Of a stretch of 64,000 nt of DNA, positions 8,231 through 16,421 are shown piece by piece (positions within the stretch are counted from its first letter, which is position 1; every line of letters starts with the position of its first letter). The stretch spans positions 1 to 64,000 of the forward strand of contig NZ_LZIF01000111.1 of the NCBI RefSeq assembly GCF_001667145.1, read 5' to 3'. The DNA comes from Mycobacterium sp. 852002-51971_SCH5477799-a. Lineage in GTDB: Bacteria > Actinomycetota > Actinomycetes > Mycobacteriales > Mycobacteriaceae. Below the pieces are notes generated by a model that was not told where the DNA came from, did not search any database, and saw only the letters and a list, made by a program, of their open reading frames with translations. The translations under genes were made by a program, and so were the position numbers.

Positions 8231-9784
8231 GTGTTTGAATCGCTGTCCGACCGATTGACCGGTGCCCTCGCGGGGCTGCGCGGCAAGGGTCGATTGACCG
8301 ACGCCGATATCGAGGCCACCACCCGCGAGATCCGGCTGGCGCTGCTGGAAGCCGACGTGTCGCTGCCCGTGGTGCGCGCCTTCGTCTCCCGGATCAAGGA
8401 CCGCGCCAAGGGCGCCGAGGTCTCCGGTGCCCTCAATCCGGCGCAGCAGGTCGTCAAGATCGTCAACGAAGAACTCATCGGCATCCTGGGCGGACAGACC
8501 CGCCACCTGGCGTTCGCCAAGACCCCGCCGACCGTGGTGATGCTCGCCGGTCTGCAGGGTTCGGGTAAGACGTCGCTGGCCGGGAAGTTGGCCGCCTGGC
8601 TGCGCGGCCAGGGGCACACCCCGCTGCTGGTGGCGTGTGACCTGCAGCGCCCGGCGGCGGTGAACCAGCTGCAGGTTGTCGGTGAACGCGCCGGGGTACC
8701 GGTCTTCGCGCCGCATCCCGGCGCGTCCCCCGAATCCGGGCCCGGCGATCCGGTCGCCGTCGCGGCGGCCGGACTCGCCGAGGCGCAGGCCAAGCACTTC
8801 GACGTCGTCATCGTCGACACCGCCGGCCGGCTCGGTATCGACGACGAGCTGATGGCTCAGGCCGCGGCCATCCGGGACGCGATCAATCCCGACGAAGTCC
8901 TGTTCGTGCTGGACGCGATGATCGGTCAGGACGCCGTCACCACCGCCGACGCGTTCCGCGAGGGTGTGGGCTTCACCGGTGTGGTGCTGACCAAGCTCGA
9001 CGGTGACGCCCGCGGTGGCGCGGCGCTGTCGGTCCGCGAGGTGACCGGCGTCCCAATCCTTTTCGCCTCCACCGGCGAGAAGCAGGAGGACTTCGACGTC
9101 TTCCACCCCGACCGGATGTCCAGCCGCATCCTGGGCATGGGCGACGTGCTGAGCCTGATCGAGCAGGCCGAGCAGGTCTTCGACGCCGAGCAGGCCGAGG
9201 CCGCCGCGGTCAAGATCGGCACCGGCGAGCTCACGCTCGAGGACTTCCTGGAACAGATGCTGGCCATCCGCAAGATGGGCCCGATCGGCAACCTGCTGGG
9301 CATGCTGCCGGGCGCGGGGCAGATGAAGGACGCGCTGGCCCAGGTCGACGACCGGCAGCTGGACCGCCTGCAGGCCATCATCCGCGGCATGACCCCGGCG
9401 GAGCGCGCCGATCCGAAGATCATCAACGCCTCGCGGCGGCTGCGCATCGCCAACGGCTCGGGCGTCACGGTGTCCGAGGTCAACCAGCTGGTGGACCGCT
9501 TCTTCGAGGCACGCAAGATGATGTCGTCGATGCTCGGCGGCATGGGCATCCCCGGTCTGGGCCGCAAGTCGGCGACGCGAAAGTCCAAGGGAGCGAAGGG
9601 CAAGGCCGGCAAGAAGGGCAAGAAGGGCGGACGCGGCCCGACACCGCCGAAGGCCCGCAACCCGCTGGGCGCCGGCATGCCGGCCGGATTCCCCGACCTG
9701 TCGCAGATGCCCGAAGGCCTCAACGAGCTGCCGCCCGGGTTGGCCGACTTCGATCTGTCGAAGCTGAAGTTCCCGGGCAAGTGA
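8231..9784 (+). CDS. ffh: Signal recognition particle protein Ffh
   Basis: SRP54-family GTPase of 517 aa that binds signal sequences on nascent chains together with 4.5S RNA. Seen: N-domain start 'FESLSDRLTGAL', G1 'GLQGSGKTS', 'DLQRPAA', 'DTAGRLG', 'TKLDGDARGG', then the methionine-rich M domain from about residue 300 ('EQMLAIRKMGPIGNLLGMLPG'). The tail is a Lys/Gly/Ala-rich basic stretch followed by a Pro/Leu segment, a common mycobacterial extension. The start is GTG 8231 with an apparently leaderless promoter. It works with FtsY at the left end of the window. Confidence 0.97.
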   Translation: MFESLSDRLTGALAGLRGKGRLTDADIEATTREIRLALLEADVSLPVVRAFVSRIKDRAKGAEVSGALNPAQQVVKIVNEELIGILGGQTRHLAFAKTPPTVVMLAGLQGSGKTSLAGKLAAWLRGQGHTPLLVACDLQRPAAVNQLQVVGERAGVPVFAPHPGASPESGPGDPVAVAAAGLAEAQAKHFDVVIVDTAGRLGIDDELMAQAAAIRDAINPDEVLFVLDAMIGQDAVTTADAFREGVGFTGVVLTKLDGDARGGAALSVREVTGVPILFASTGEKQEDFDVFHPDRMSSRILGMGDVLSLIEQAEQVFDAEQAEAAAVKIGTGELTLEDFLEQMLAIRKMGPIGNLLGMLPGAGQMKDALAQVDDRQLDRLQAIIRGMTPAERADPKIINASRRLRIANGSGVTVSEVNQLVDRFFEARKMMSSMLGGMGIPGLGRKSATRKSKGAKGKAGKKGKKGGRGPTPPKARNPLGAGMPAGFPDLSQMPEGLNELPPGLADFDLSKLKFPGK

Positions 9785-9793
9785 CGATCGCGA

Positions 9794-9810
9794 GCGCGGC
9801 GGTGCCGCGC
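9794..9810 (+). terminator. Hairpin after ffh
   Basis: A perfect 7-bp GC stem (GCGCGGC/GCCGCGC) with a 3-nt GGT loop starts 9 nt after the ffh stop codon. No T-tract follows, as is usual in mycobacteria, so termination is plausible but unproven. Confidence 0.4.
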
Positions 9811-9853
9811 GAAGCGGGTCGTCACCATTGGACCGGAAGCAGGTAGCCGCCCG

Positions 9854-10936
9854 GTGCGCATGCACGTTCGGGGCGTGGGGCTGCCCGACGAAACCGAGAT
9901 CGAACTGTGGATCGTCGACGGCCGCATCAGCGCCGAACCCGTCGCCGGCGCCGACACCGTCTTCGACGGCGGCTGGATCGTGCCCGGGCTGGTCGACGCC
10001 CACTGCCACGTCGGCCTTGGTGATCACGGCGAGATCCCGCTGGACGACGCGATCACCCAGGCCGAGATCGAACGCGATGTCGGCGCGTTGCTGCTGCGGG
10101 ACTGCGGGTCGCCCACCGATACCCGCAGTCTCGACGACCGCGACGACCTGCCCCGAATCATCCGTGCCGGAAAGCATCTGGCCAGACCCAAGCGGTATGC
10201 TGCGGGCTTCGCGCGCGAGCTGGAAGACGAATGGCAACTGCCGCAGGCGGTGGCCGAGGAGGCCAAGCGCGGCGACGGCTGGATCAAGCTGGTCGGCGAC
10301 TGGATCGACCGCAGCGTCGGCGATCTCGCCCCGCTGTGGTCCGACGACGTGCTCAAGGCCGCGATCGAGACCGCGCACGCCCACGGTGCCCGGGTCACCG
10401 CGCACGTGTTCAGCGAGGACGCGTTGCCCGGCCTGATCAGCGCCGGCATCGACTGCATCGAGCACGGCACCGGCCTGACCGACGACACCATCGAGCTGAT
10501 GGTCGAGCACCGGACGGTGCTGGTCCCGACGCTGGTCAACATCGTCGAGAACTTCCCCGGCATCGCCGAGGCCGCCTCGAAGTATCCCGCGTATGCCGCG
10601 CACATGCGTGACCTGCATGAGAGCGGGCTGTCCCGGATCGCGGCGGCCCGCGACGCGGGCGTGCCGATCTACGCCGGCAGCGACGCGGGCACCATGGTCG
10701 CGCCCGGACGCATCGCCGACGAGGTCGAGGCGCTCAAGAGGATCGGGATGAGCCCGACCGAGGCGCTGGGCGCGGCGTGCTGGGACGCGCGCCGCTGGCT
10801 TGGCCGGCCCGGGCTCGATCACGGCGCCTCGGCGGACTTGCTGTGCTACTCGACCGACCCGCGCTCGGGCGCCGCCGTGCTGAACAGTCCCGACCTGATC
10901 ATGCTGCGCGGCAACATCTTCCGGTCACCGGCCTAG
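9854..10936 (+). CDS. Metal-dependent amidohydrolase (Rv2915c-like)
   Basis: Amidohydrolase-superfamily TIM-barrel enzyme, 360 aa, substrate unknown. Seen: the metal-binding 'VDAHCHVG' (His50, His52), a later His in 'TAHVFSED', the 'IEHGTGLTD' strand, and the metal Asp in 'YAGSDAGTM'. The C-terminal 'PGLDHGASADLLCYSTDPR' is the usual closing beta segment. The start is GTG 9854; the ribosome-binding site is weak. It follows ffh by 69 nt. In H37Rv the next gene is pknI; here it is missing. Confidence 0.88.
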   Translation: MRMHVRGVGLPDETEIELWIVDGRISAEPVAGADTVFDGGWIVPGLVDAHCHVGLGDHGEIPLDDAITQAEIERDVGALLLRDCGSPTDTRSLDDRDDLPRIIRAGKHLARPKRYAAGFARELEDEWQLPQAVAEEAKRGDGWIKLVGDWIDRSVGDLAPLWSDDVLKAAIETAHAHGARVTAHVFSEDALPGLISAGIDCIEHGTGLTDDTIELMVEHRTVLVPTLVNIVENFPGIAEAASKYPAYAAHMRDLHESGLSRIAAARDAGVPIYAGSDAGTMVAPGRIADEVEALKRIGMSPTEALGAACWDARRWLGRPGLDHGASADLLCYSTDPRSGAAVLNSPDLIMLRGNIFRSPA

Positions 10937-11076
10937 CCGCGGCCCGCGGGGTCGTCGGACCGGCCTGCCCCGCCGCGCCGAGGCCACCGCCATTACGACG
11001 CCGGCGCCGCTCGATGCCGCACACTGGCCATCGCCAGATATTTCGGAGGCCTGCCGGGAAAAGATTGCGAGTGCTT

Positions 11077-11091
11077 GCTATCTATGTTAGC
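11077..11091 (+). promoter_or_regulatory. AT-rich promoter with inverted repeat, possible TetR operator
   Basis: GCTA and TAGC half-sites separated by 7 nt (tGCTAtctatgtTAGCt) overlap a TANNNT -10 candidate (TATGTT, 11083-11088). It lies 26 nt before the amidohydrolase gene that shares an operon with a TetR regulator, so autoregulation is possible. Inference. Confidence 0.35.
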
Positions 11092-11117
11092 TTTCCGGCA
11101 GCAACGAAAGGGAAACC

Positions 11118-12926
11118 ATGGCCTACGACGTGATCATTCGCGACGGATTGTGGTTCGACGGCACCGGCAGCGCGCCCCTGACGCGCACGCTCGGGATCCG
11201 CGACGGCGTGGTGGCCACCGTCTGCGCGGAGCCGCTGGACGAGACGGGCTGCCCCGAGGTGATCGACGCGGCCGGCAAGTGGGTCGTGCCCGGCTTCCTC
11301 GACGTGCACACCCATTACGACGCCGAGGTGCTGCTGGATCCCGGGCTGCGCGAGTCGGTGCGCCACGGCGTCACCACGGTGTTGCTGGGCAACTGCTCGT
11401 TGTCCACGGTCTACGCCGATTCCGGGGACGCCGCCGACCTGTTCAGCCGGGTGGAGGCGGTGCCGCGCGAATACGTCTTCGGCGCATTGGACTCCAACCG
11501 AACCTGGTCGACGGCCGCGGAGTACATCAAGGCGATCGACGCCCTGCCACTGGGGCCCAATATCGGTTCACTGCTTGGTCATTCGGACCTGCGGACCGCG
11601 GTGCTGGGACTGGATCGGGCGACCGATCCCACGGTGCGGCCCACCGAGGGCGAGCTGAAGAAGATGGCCGAACTGCTGGACGAGGCCCTCGCCGCCGGTG
11701 TGCTCGGCATGTCGGGGATGGACGCGCCCATCGACAAGCTCGACGGCGAACGGTTCCGCTCACGCGCCCTGCCGTCCACCTTCGCGACCTGGCGGGAACG
11801 GCGCAGACTGATCAAGGTCCTGCGCAAGCGCGGCCGAATCCTGCAAAGCGCCCCCAACGTCGCGAAGCCGTCGACCGGCATGCTCTTCTTCCTGGCCAGC
11901 AGCCGATTATTCAACTGGGGCAAGGGCGTTCGAATGAGCATGCTGGTGTCCGCCGACGCCAAGTCGATGCCGCTGTCGGTCTACGTGTTCGGTCCGGGGA
12001 CTCGTCTGCTGAACAAGCTGCTCGGCGCCAGCGTGCGATTCCAGCACCTGCCGGTGCCGTTCGAGTTGTACTCCGACGGAATCGACCTGCCGGTCTTCGA
12101 GGAGTTCGGTGCCGGGACGGCAGCCCTGCACCTGCGAGACCAGTTGGAGCGCAACGCGTTACTGGCGGACCAGGAATACCGCCGCAAGTTCCGGCGCGAA
12201 TTCGACCGCGTCAAGCTCGGACCGTCGCTGTGGCACCGCGACTTTCACGACGCGGTCATCGTCGAATGCCCGGAAAAGTCGTTGATCGGCAAGAGCTTTG
12301 GCGTGATCGCCGACGAGCGCAAGCTGCATCCGCTCGACGCATTCCTGGACGTGCTCGTCGAAAACGGTGAACGCAACGTCCGGTGGACGACGGTGGTCGC
12401 CAACCATCGCCCCAAGCTGCTGGACGCGCTCGCCAACGAAGGCAGCGTGCACATGGGCTTCTCGGATGCCGGAGCGCACCTGCGCAACATGGCCTTCTAC
12501 AACTTTCCGTTGCGGATGCTCAGGCGCGCCCGCGACGCCTACCGGGCCGGCGCGCCCTTCATGTCGATCGAGCGTGCGGTGCACCGGCTCACCGGTGAGT
12601 TGGCGGAATGGTTCGGCATCGACGCGGGCACGCTGCGGCAGGGCGACCGTGCGGACTTCGTGGTGATCGACCCGGCCGGACTCAACGACTCCGTCGACGG
12701 CTACCACGAGGAAGCGGTGCCGTTCTACGGCGGCCTGCGGCGCATGGTCAATCGCAACGACGACGCCGTCGTCGCCACCGGCGTGGGCGGCGTGGTCGTC
12801 TTCGGCGGAAGCCACCCCAAAGGCGAATTCCGGGACGGCTATGGGCAATCCGTGCGGTCGGGTCGGTACCTGCGGGCGGGGGAGCGTGCCCGCCGCGAGC
12901 GTGACGCGCTGGGCGTCACCGCCTGA
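11118..12926 (+). CDS. N-acyl-D-amino-acid deacylase family amidohydrolase (Rv2913c-like)
   Basis: Zinc-dependent amidohydrolase of 602 aa, related to D-aminoacylases. Seen: 'FLDVHTHYDAEVLLDPG' (metal His64, His66), 'GHSDLR', 'AGVLGMSGMD', 'GFSDAGAH' near the second metal site, and 'GDRADFVVIDPAGL' at the C-terminal beta domain. GAAAGGGAAA lies just upstream of ATG 11118. One nucleotide separates its stop from the TetR gene, so the pair is an operon. The true substrate, probably an N-acyl amino acid or related amide, cannot be read from sequence. Confidence 0.88.
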   Translation: MAYDVIIRDGLWFDGTGSAPLTRTLGIRDGVVATVCAEPLDETGCPEVIDAAGKWVVPGFLDVHTHYDAEVLLDPGLRESVRHGVTTVLLGNCSLSTVYADSGDAADLFSRVEAVPREYVFGALDSNRTWSTAAEYIKAIDALPLGPNIGSLLGHSDLRTAVLGLDRATDPTVRPTEGELKKMAELLDEALAAGVLGMSGMDAPIDKLDGERFRSRALPSTFATWRERRRLIKVLRKRGRILQSAPNVAKPSTGMLFFLASSRLFNWGKGVRMSMLVSADAKSMPLSVYVFGPGTRLLNKLLGASVRFQHLPVPFELYSDGIDLPVFEEFGAGTAALHLRDQLERNALLADQEYRRKFRREFDRVKLGPSLWHRDFHDAVIVECPEKSLIGKSFGVIADERKLHPLDAFLDVLVENGERNVRWTTVVANHRPKLLDALANEGSVHMGFSDAGAHLRNMAFYNFPLRMLRRARDAYRAGAPFMSIERAVHRLTGELAEWFGIDAGTLRQGDRADFVVIDPAGLNDSVDGYHEEAVPFYGGLRRMVNRNDDAVVATGVGGVVVFGGSHPKGEFRDGYGQSVRSGRYLRAGERARRERDALGVTA

Positions 12927-12927
12927 C

Positions 12928-13530
12928 ATGGCCAGAACGCAGCAGCAGCGCCGCGAGGAGACCGTCGGGCGGCTCATAGACGCCTGCATTGCGACCATCA
13001 TCGAGGTCGGCTACGCCAAGGCGTCGGCGGCGGTCATTGCCAAGCGGGCCGGGGTGTCGGTGGGTGCGCTGTTCCGGCACTTCGACACCATGGGCGATTT
13101 CATGGCCGCGACGGCCTCGGAGGTGTTGCGCCGCCAGCTGGAGTCGTTCACCAAGGGGGTCGCCGAAATACCGGCCGACCGCCCGGCGCTGCAAGCGGTG
13201 CTGGAGATCCTGCGAAACGTCACCGGCGGCCCGATCAACGCCGTGATCTACGAGCTGACGGTGGCCGCGCGCACCGACGAAAAGCTCAGGGACACTTTGC
13301 AACACGAGCTCGCGCAGTACGCCGCCAAGATCGACGATACCGCGCGGGCGCTGCCCGGCGCCGAGGGCTTCCCCCGGGAAACCGTCCCGGTCGTGGCGGC
13401 GCTGATGCGCAACGTGTTCGACGGGGCCGCCGTGATCGAGGGGGTGCTGCCGCAGCCCGAGATTGCGGCGCAACGCATTCCGGTGCTGATGGCGTTGCTG
13501 ACGGCGGCACTGCAGGACGCCGACTCCTGA
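12928..13530 (+). CDS. TetR-family transcriptional regulator
   Basis: Regulator of 200 aa. The N-terminal helix-turn-helix 'SAAVIAKRAGVSVGALFRHFDTMGDFMAA' (about residues 31-60) is typical TetR. The C-terminal ligand domain shows no recognisable specificity. ATG 12928 starts 1 nt after the upstream amidohydrolase stop, and its product corresponds to H37Rv Rv2912c. The likely target is its own operon promoter near 11080. It converges with dacB2 with a 7-nt gap. Confidence 0.9.
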   Translation: MARTQQQRREETVGRLIDACIATIIEVGYAKASAAVIAKRAGVSVGALFRHFDTMGDFMAATASEVLRRQLESFTKGVAEIPADRPALQAVLEILRNVTGGPINAVIYELTVAARTDEKLRDTLQHELAQYAAKIDDTARALPGAEGFPRETVPVVAALMRNVFDGAAVIEGVLPQPEIAAQRIPVLMALLTAALQDADS

Positions 13531-13537
13531 CGAAAAG

Positions 13538-14419
13538 CTACAGCGAGCCGATGCCGGCCTGCGGGCTCTGCGCGAATCCCCAGTCGAACAGCGTCGCAGC
13601 CTGATCCCAGTACGTCGGGCCGCCCTGTTTGATCAGCCCGTACATCATGGCGATCACCAGCCGACGACCACCGCGTGCGGCGGCACCGACGAAGGTCTTG
13701 CGTGCGGCGTTGGTGAAGCCGGTCTTGCCGCCGATCGCGCCGGGATAGCGCTCCAACAGTTCGTCCTGGTTGGTGATCGGGTGATCGCCGTTGTCGCCGG
13801 GGAACATCGCCGACGGCTCGGCGGTGATCTGCGCGAACACCGGATTGGCCATCGCCGCGCGGAAGATGACCGCCAGGTCATGCGCCGTCGACGCGCCCGA
13901 ACCACCCGGGCCGTCCAGGCCGGACGGCGTCGCCGCGTGCGTGTTGGTGGCACCCAGCGAGGCCGCCTTGGCGTTCATCTTGGCGACGGTGACGTCCGGG
14001 CCGCCGAGCATGTGCGCCAGCGTGTTGGCGGCGTCGTTACCCGAGACCAGCAGCAGGCCGTCGAGGAGTTGGCGCGCGGTGTAGGTGCGGCCGGGTTTGA
14101 TGCCGACGCAGTTGCACTCCACCTGGGTGTCGGCGACGTCGGCGACGACGGTCGAGTCCAGGCTCACCGAGTCCAGGACCACCTGCGCCAACAGCGTCTT
14201 GATGGTGCTGGCCGGCGGGTGCGCCACGTTCTGGTCGCGGCCGGCCAGCACCTGACCGCTGTCCAGGTCGGCGATGATCCAGGTCTGCGCGGGGCCGTCG
14301 GGAATCGGGATCGAGCCGACCGGCTGCGTGTTGTCGGCCCACGCAGTGGGCATGGTGACGGTGGCGGCGCAGGTACCGAGCGCGAGCAGGGTAGCGGCTG
14401 TGGCCGTGAGCTTCCGCAT
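13538..14419 (-). CDS. dacB2: D-alanyl-D-alanine carboxypeptidase DacB2
   Basis: Low-molecular-mass penicillin-binding protein of 293 aa that trims the terminal D-Ala of peptidoglycan stem peptides outside the membrane. It has a signal peptide of about 29 aa ending 'TAWADN'. The SxxK motif is at 71-74 (STIK), SGN at 126-128 and KTG at 232-234, all intact. ATG 14419 is chosen because the signal peptide begins there; the -10 hexamer TAGACT (minus strand, 14433-14428) ends 8 nt before it, suggesting a leaderless message. Orthologue of Rv2911. Confidence 0.95.
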   Translation of the reverse strand: MRKLTATAATLLALGTCAATVTMPTAWADNTQPVGSIPIPDGPAQTWIIADLDSGQVLAGRDQNVAHPPASTIKTLLAQVVLDSVSLDSTVVADVADTQVECNCVGIKPGRTYTARQLLDGLLLVSGNDAANTLAHMLGGPDVTVAKMNAKAASLGATNTHAATPSGLDGPGGSGASTAHDLAVIFRAAMANPVFAQITAEPSAMFPGDNGDHPITNQDELLERYPGAIGGKTGFTNAARKTFVGAAARGGRRLVIAMMYGLIKQGGPTYWDQAATLFDWGFAQSPQAGIGSL

Positions 14420-14427
14420 GGCCGCAA

Positions 14428-14433
14428 AGTCTA
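14428..14433 (-). promoter_or_regulatory. -10 element for dacB2
   Basis: TAGACT on the minus strand ends 8 nt before the dacB2 ATG, with no Shine-Dalgarno sequence in between. Probable leaderless promoter. Confidence 0.45.
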
Positions 14434-14464
14434 ACTTCCACCCCTGTTCGAGAACGATCTTCAG

Positions 14465-14470
14465 TACTGT
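14465..14470 (+). promoter_or_regulatory. -10 element for the SnoaL-like gene
   Basis: TACTGT (TANNNT) ends 7 nt before ATG 14478 with no ribosome-binding site. It lies back to back with the dacB2 promoter, forming a compact divergent pair. Confidence 0.45.
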
Positions 14471-14477
14471 CCGTTGC

Positions 14478-14897
14478 ATGTTGAGCCTGGCCGAAATCTC
14501 CGACCGCCTCGAGATCGAGCAGCTTCTGGTGGATTACTCCACCGCCATCGACCAGCGGCGATTCGACGACCTGGACCGGGTCTTCACGCCCGACGCCTAC
14601 ATCGACTACACGGCGCTGGGCGGCATCGAGGGCCACTATCCCGAGGTGAAGAAGTGGCTGGCCGAGGTGCTGCCCAACTTTCCGGTGTACGCGCACATGC
14701 TGGGCAACTTCTCGGTCCGGATCGACGGGGACAAGGCCTCGTCGCGGGTGATCTGCTTCAACCCGATGGTGCTGGGCGGCGATAAGGACCAGGTGCTGTT
14801 CTGCGGACTGTGGTACGACGACGAGTTCGTGCGCACGGCCGACGGCTGGCGCATGACGCGGCGGGCGGAGACCAAGGTCTTCCAGAAAGTGCTGTGA
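14478..14897 (+). CDS. SnoaL-like (NTF2 fold) protein, Rv2910c-like
   Basis: Small cone-fold protein of 139 aa. Seen: 'ISDRLEIEQLLVDYSTAIDQRRFDDLDRVFTPDAYIDYTALGG', the classic SnoaL_4 opening with its Asp/Tyr pocket residues, then 'GWRMTRRAETKVFQKV' at the end. Such proteins bind or isomerise small polyketide or steroid-like molecules; the ligand here is unknown. The frame is open upstream to 14274 but that stretch is antisense to dacB2. It probably has its own leaderless promoter. Confidence 0.87.
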   Translation: MLSLAEISDRLEIEQLLVDYSTAIDQRRFDDLDRVFTPDAYIDYTALGGIEGHYPEVKKWLAEVLPNFPVYAHMLGNFSVRIDGDKASSRVICFNPMVLGGDKDQVLFCGLWYDDEFVRTADGWRMTRRAETKVFQKVL

Positions 14898-14938
14898 GGC
14901 GGGGCTGGGCGAATTTCTGATCATCGCCCCCGGTCTGG

Positions 14939-14944
14939 CACAAT
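14939..14944 (+). promoter_or_regulatory. Probable -10 element for rpsP
   Basis: CACAAT sits in GTCTGGCACAATGG, a motif repeated almost exactly before rplS (18303-18308). A start about 7 nt downstream would give a leader of about 120 nt before rpsP, containing the palindrome ATCGGGCCCCGAT at 15015-15027. No convincing -35 is visible. Confidence 0.4.
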
Positions 14945-15070
14945 GGGCGGCTGTCCGCCGAGCGATCACGCATCGCCGACCGGTCATACACGCGAGGCAA
15001 AACCGGATCCGGGCATCGGGCCCCGATCGCTGAATTGCAGCGTGACACACACAGGAGATATCGCTTAACC

Positions 15071-15595
15071 ATGGCTGTCAAGATCAAGCTCACCCGCCTT
15101 GGCAAGATCCGCAATCCCCAGTACCGCATCTCCGTCGCCGACGCGCGCACCCGTCGCGACGGCCGCTCGATCGAGGTCATCGGCCGCTACCACCCGAAGG
15201 AAGAGCCGAGCCTGATCGAGATCGACTCCGAGCGCGCCCAGTACTGGCTGTCCGTGGGTGCCCAGCCCACCGAGCCCGTTCGCAAACTGCTGCAGATCAC
15301 CGGCGACTGGCAGAAGTTCAAGGGCCTGCCCGGCGCCGAGGGCCGCCTGAAGGTCGCCCCCGCCAAGCCCAGCAAGCTGGAGCTGTTCAACGCCGCGCTG
15401 GCCGAGGCCGACGGCGGACCGAGCACCGAGGCCGCGAAGCCGAAGAAGAAGGCCCCGGCCAAGAAGGCCGCGAAGGCCGCGGAAGCCGCTGCCGAGCCCG
15501 AGGCCGCGGCCGAAAGCCCCGCGGAGGCCACCGCCGCTGAAGCCGAGGCGCCCGCCGAGCGCGGCGAGCAGGCCGAGCCGACCACCGAAAGCTGA
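15071..15595 (+). CDS. rpsP: 30S ribosomal protein S16
   Basis: Small-subunit protein S16, needed for 30S assembly. The conserved core 'AVKIKLTRLGKIRNPQYRISVADARTRRDGRSIEVIGRYHP' occupies roughly the first 80 residues. The protein is 174 aa, about twice the common bacterial length, because of an Ala/Lys/Glu-rich low-complexity tail from about residue 115; long tails are typical of mycobacterial S16. AGGAGAT lies about 10 nt before ATG 15071. It is the first gene of rpsP-khpA-rimM-trmD. Confidence 0.97.
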   Translation: MAVKIKLTRLGKIRNPQYRISVADARTRRDGRSIEVIGRYHPKEEPSLIEIDSERAQYWLSVGAQPTEPVRKLLQITGDWQKFKGLPGAEGRLKVAPAKPSKLELFNAALAEADGGPSTEAAKPKKKAPAKKAAKAAEAAAEPEAAAESPAEATAAEAEAPAERGEQAEPTTES

Positions 15596-15603
15596 CCGCG
15601 GCG

Positions 15604-15846
15604 ATGAGTACGGTTGTCGTTGACGCTGTTGAGCACCTGGTTCGCGGGATTGTCGACAACCCCGACGACGTTCGGGTGGACATGGTGACCAGCCGCCGGG
15701 GGCGGACGGTCGAGGTCCACGTCCATCCCGACGACTTGGGCAAGGTGATCGGTCGCGGAGGTCGCACCGCCACCGCACTGCGCACGCTGGTCGCCGGGAT
15801 CGGCGGTCGCGGCATCCGCGTCGACGTGGTGGACACCGACCAGTAG
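15604..15846 (+). CDS. khpA: KH-domain RNA-binding protein KhpA
   Basis: Single KH-domain protein of 80 aa. The GxxG loop is 'GRGGRT' within 'DDLGKVIGRGGRTATALRTLV', the diagnostic nucleic-acid contact. KhpA proteins act with KhpB/Jag-type partners in cell-envelope growth control and RNA binding. It lies 8 nt after rpsP and before rimM, the order conserved across actinobacteria and firmicutes (Rv2908c). Confidence 0.93.
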   Translation: MSTVVVDAVEHLVRGIVDNPDDVRVDMVTSRRGRTVEVHVHPDDLGKVIGRGGRTATALRTLVAGIGGRGIRVDVVDTDQ

Positions 15847-15870
15847 GCGGGCGCTGCTCATGGAACTCCC

Positions 15871-16407
15871 TTGGAGTTGACCGTCGGGCGCGTGGTGAAA
15901 GCCCACGGCATCAGCGGCGAGCTGGTGGTGGAGATCCGCACCGACGATCCAGCCGCCCGGTTCTCGCCGGGTAACACATTGCGCGCCAAGCCGTCTCGCG
16001 GCGGTGCCGAACGCAGCTGTGTCATCGAGACCGTGCGTGAGCACGGCGGTCGGCTGCTGGTGCGCCTGGCCGGCGTCACCGACCGTGACGCCGCCGACGC
16101 GCTGCGCGGCGCCCTGTTCGTCGTCGATTCCGAGGACTTGCCCGACATCGACGAGGCGGATACCTACTACGACCATCAGCTCGAAGGCCTGCGGGTGCGC
16201 ACCGCCGCGGGCCAGCAGGTCGGTGTCGTGGCCGAGGTGTTGCACACCGCGGGGGGTGAACTGCTGGCGGTGCGGCGCGAAGCGGGTGAGTCCGGCGATG
16301 AGCAGCGGGAAGTGTTGGTGCCGTTCGTGACTGCGATCGTCACCGCGGTGTCACTGGACGACGGAACCGTCGAGATCGACCCGCCCGAAGGCCTGTTGGA
16401 CCTGTAA
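15871..16407 (+). CDS. rimM: Ribosome maturation factor RimM
   Basis: 16S rRNA processing and 30S maturation factor, 178 aa, that binds S19 in the head domain. Seen: N-terminal RimM fold 'LTVGRVVKAHGISGELVVEIRTDDP' and C-terminal PRC barrel 'DTYYDHQLEGLRVRT'. The start is TTG 15871: the ATG at 15860 meets a stop after six codons and other upstream starts break the family N-terminus. Lies between khpA and trmD. Confidence 0.94.
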   Translation: MELTVGRVVKAHGISGELVVEIRTDDPAARFSPGNTLRAKPSRGGAERSCVIETVREHGGRLLVRLAGVTDRDAADALRGALFVVDSEDLPDIDEADTYYDHQLEGLRVRTAAGQQVGVVAEVLHTAGGELLAVRREAGESGDEQREVLVPFVTAIVTAVSLDDGTVEIDPPEGLLDL

Positions 16408-16421
16408 CGGGGATCTTCGAT

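Noticed and set aside
8105..10822. Very long open frame on the minus strand opposite ffh and the amidohydrolase
   Set aside because: It is antisense to two secure genes, has His/Arg/Gln-rich low-complexity composition typical of GC-rich shadow frames, and matches no family.
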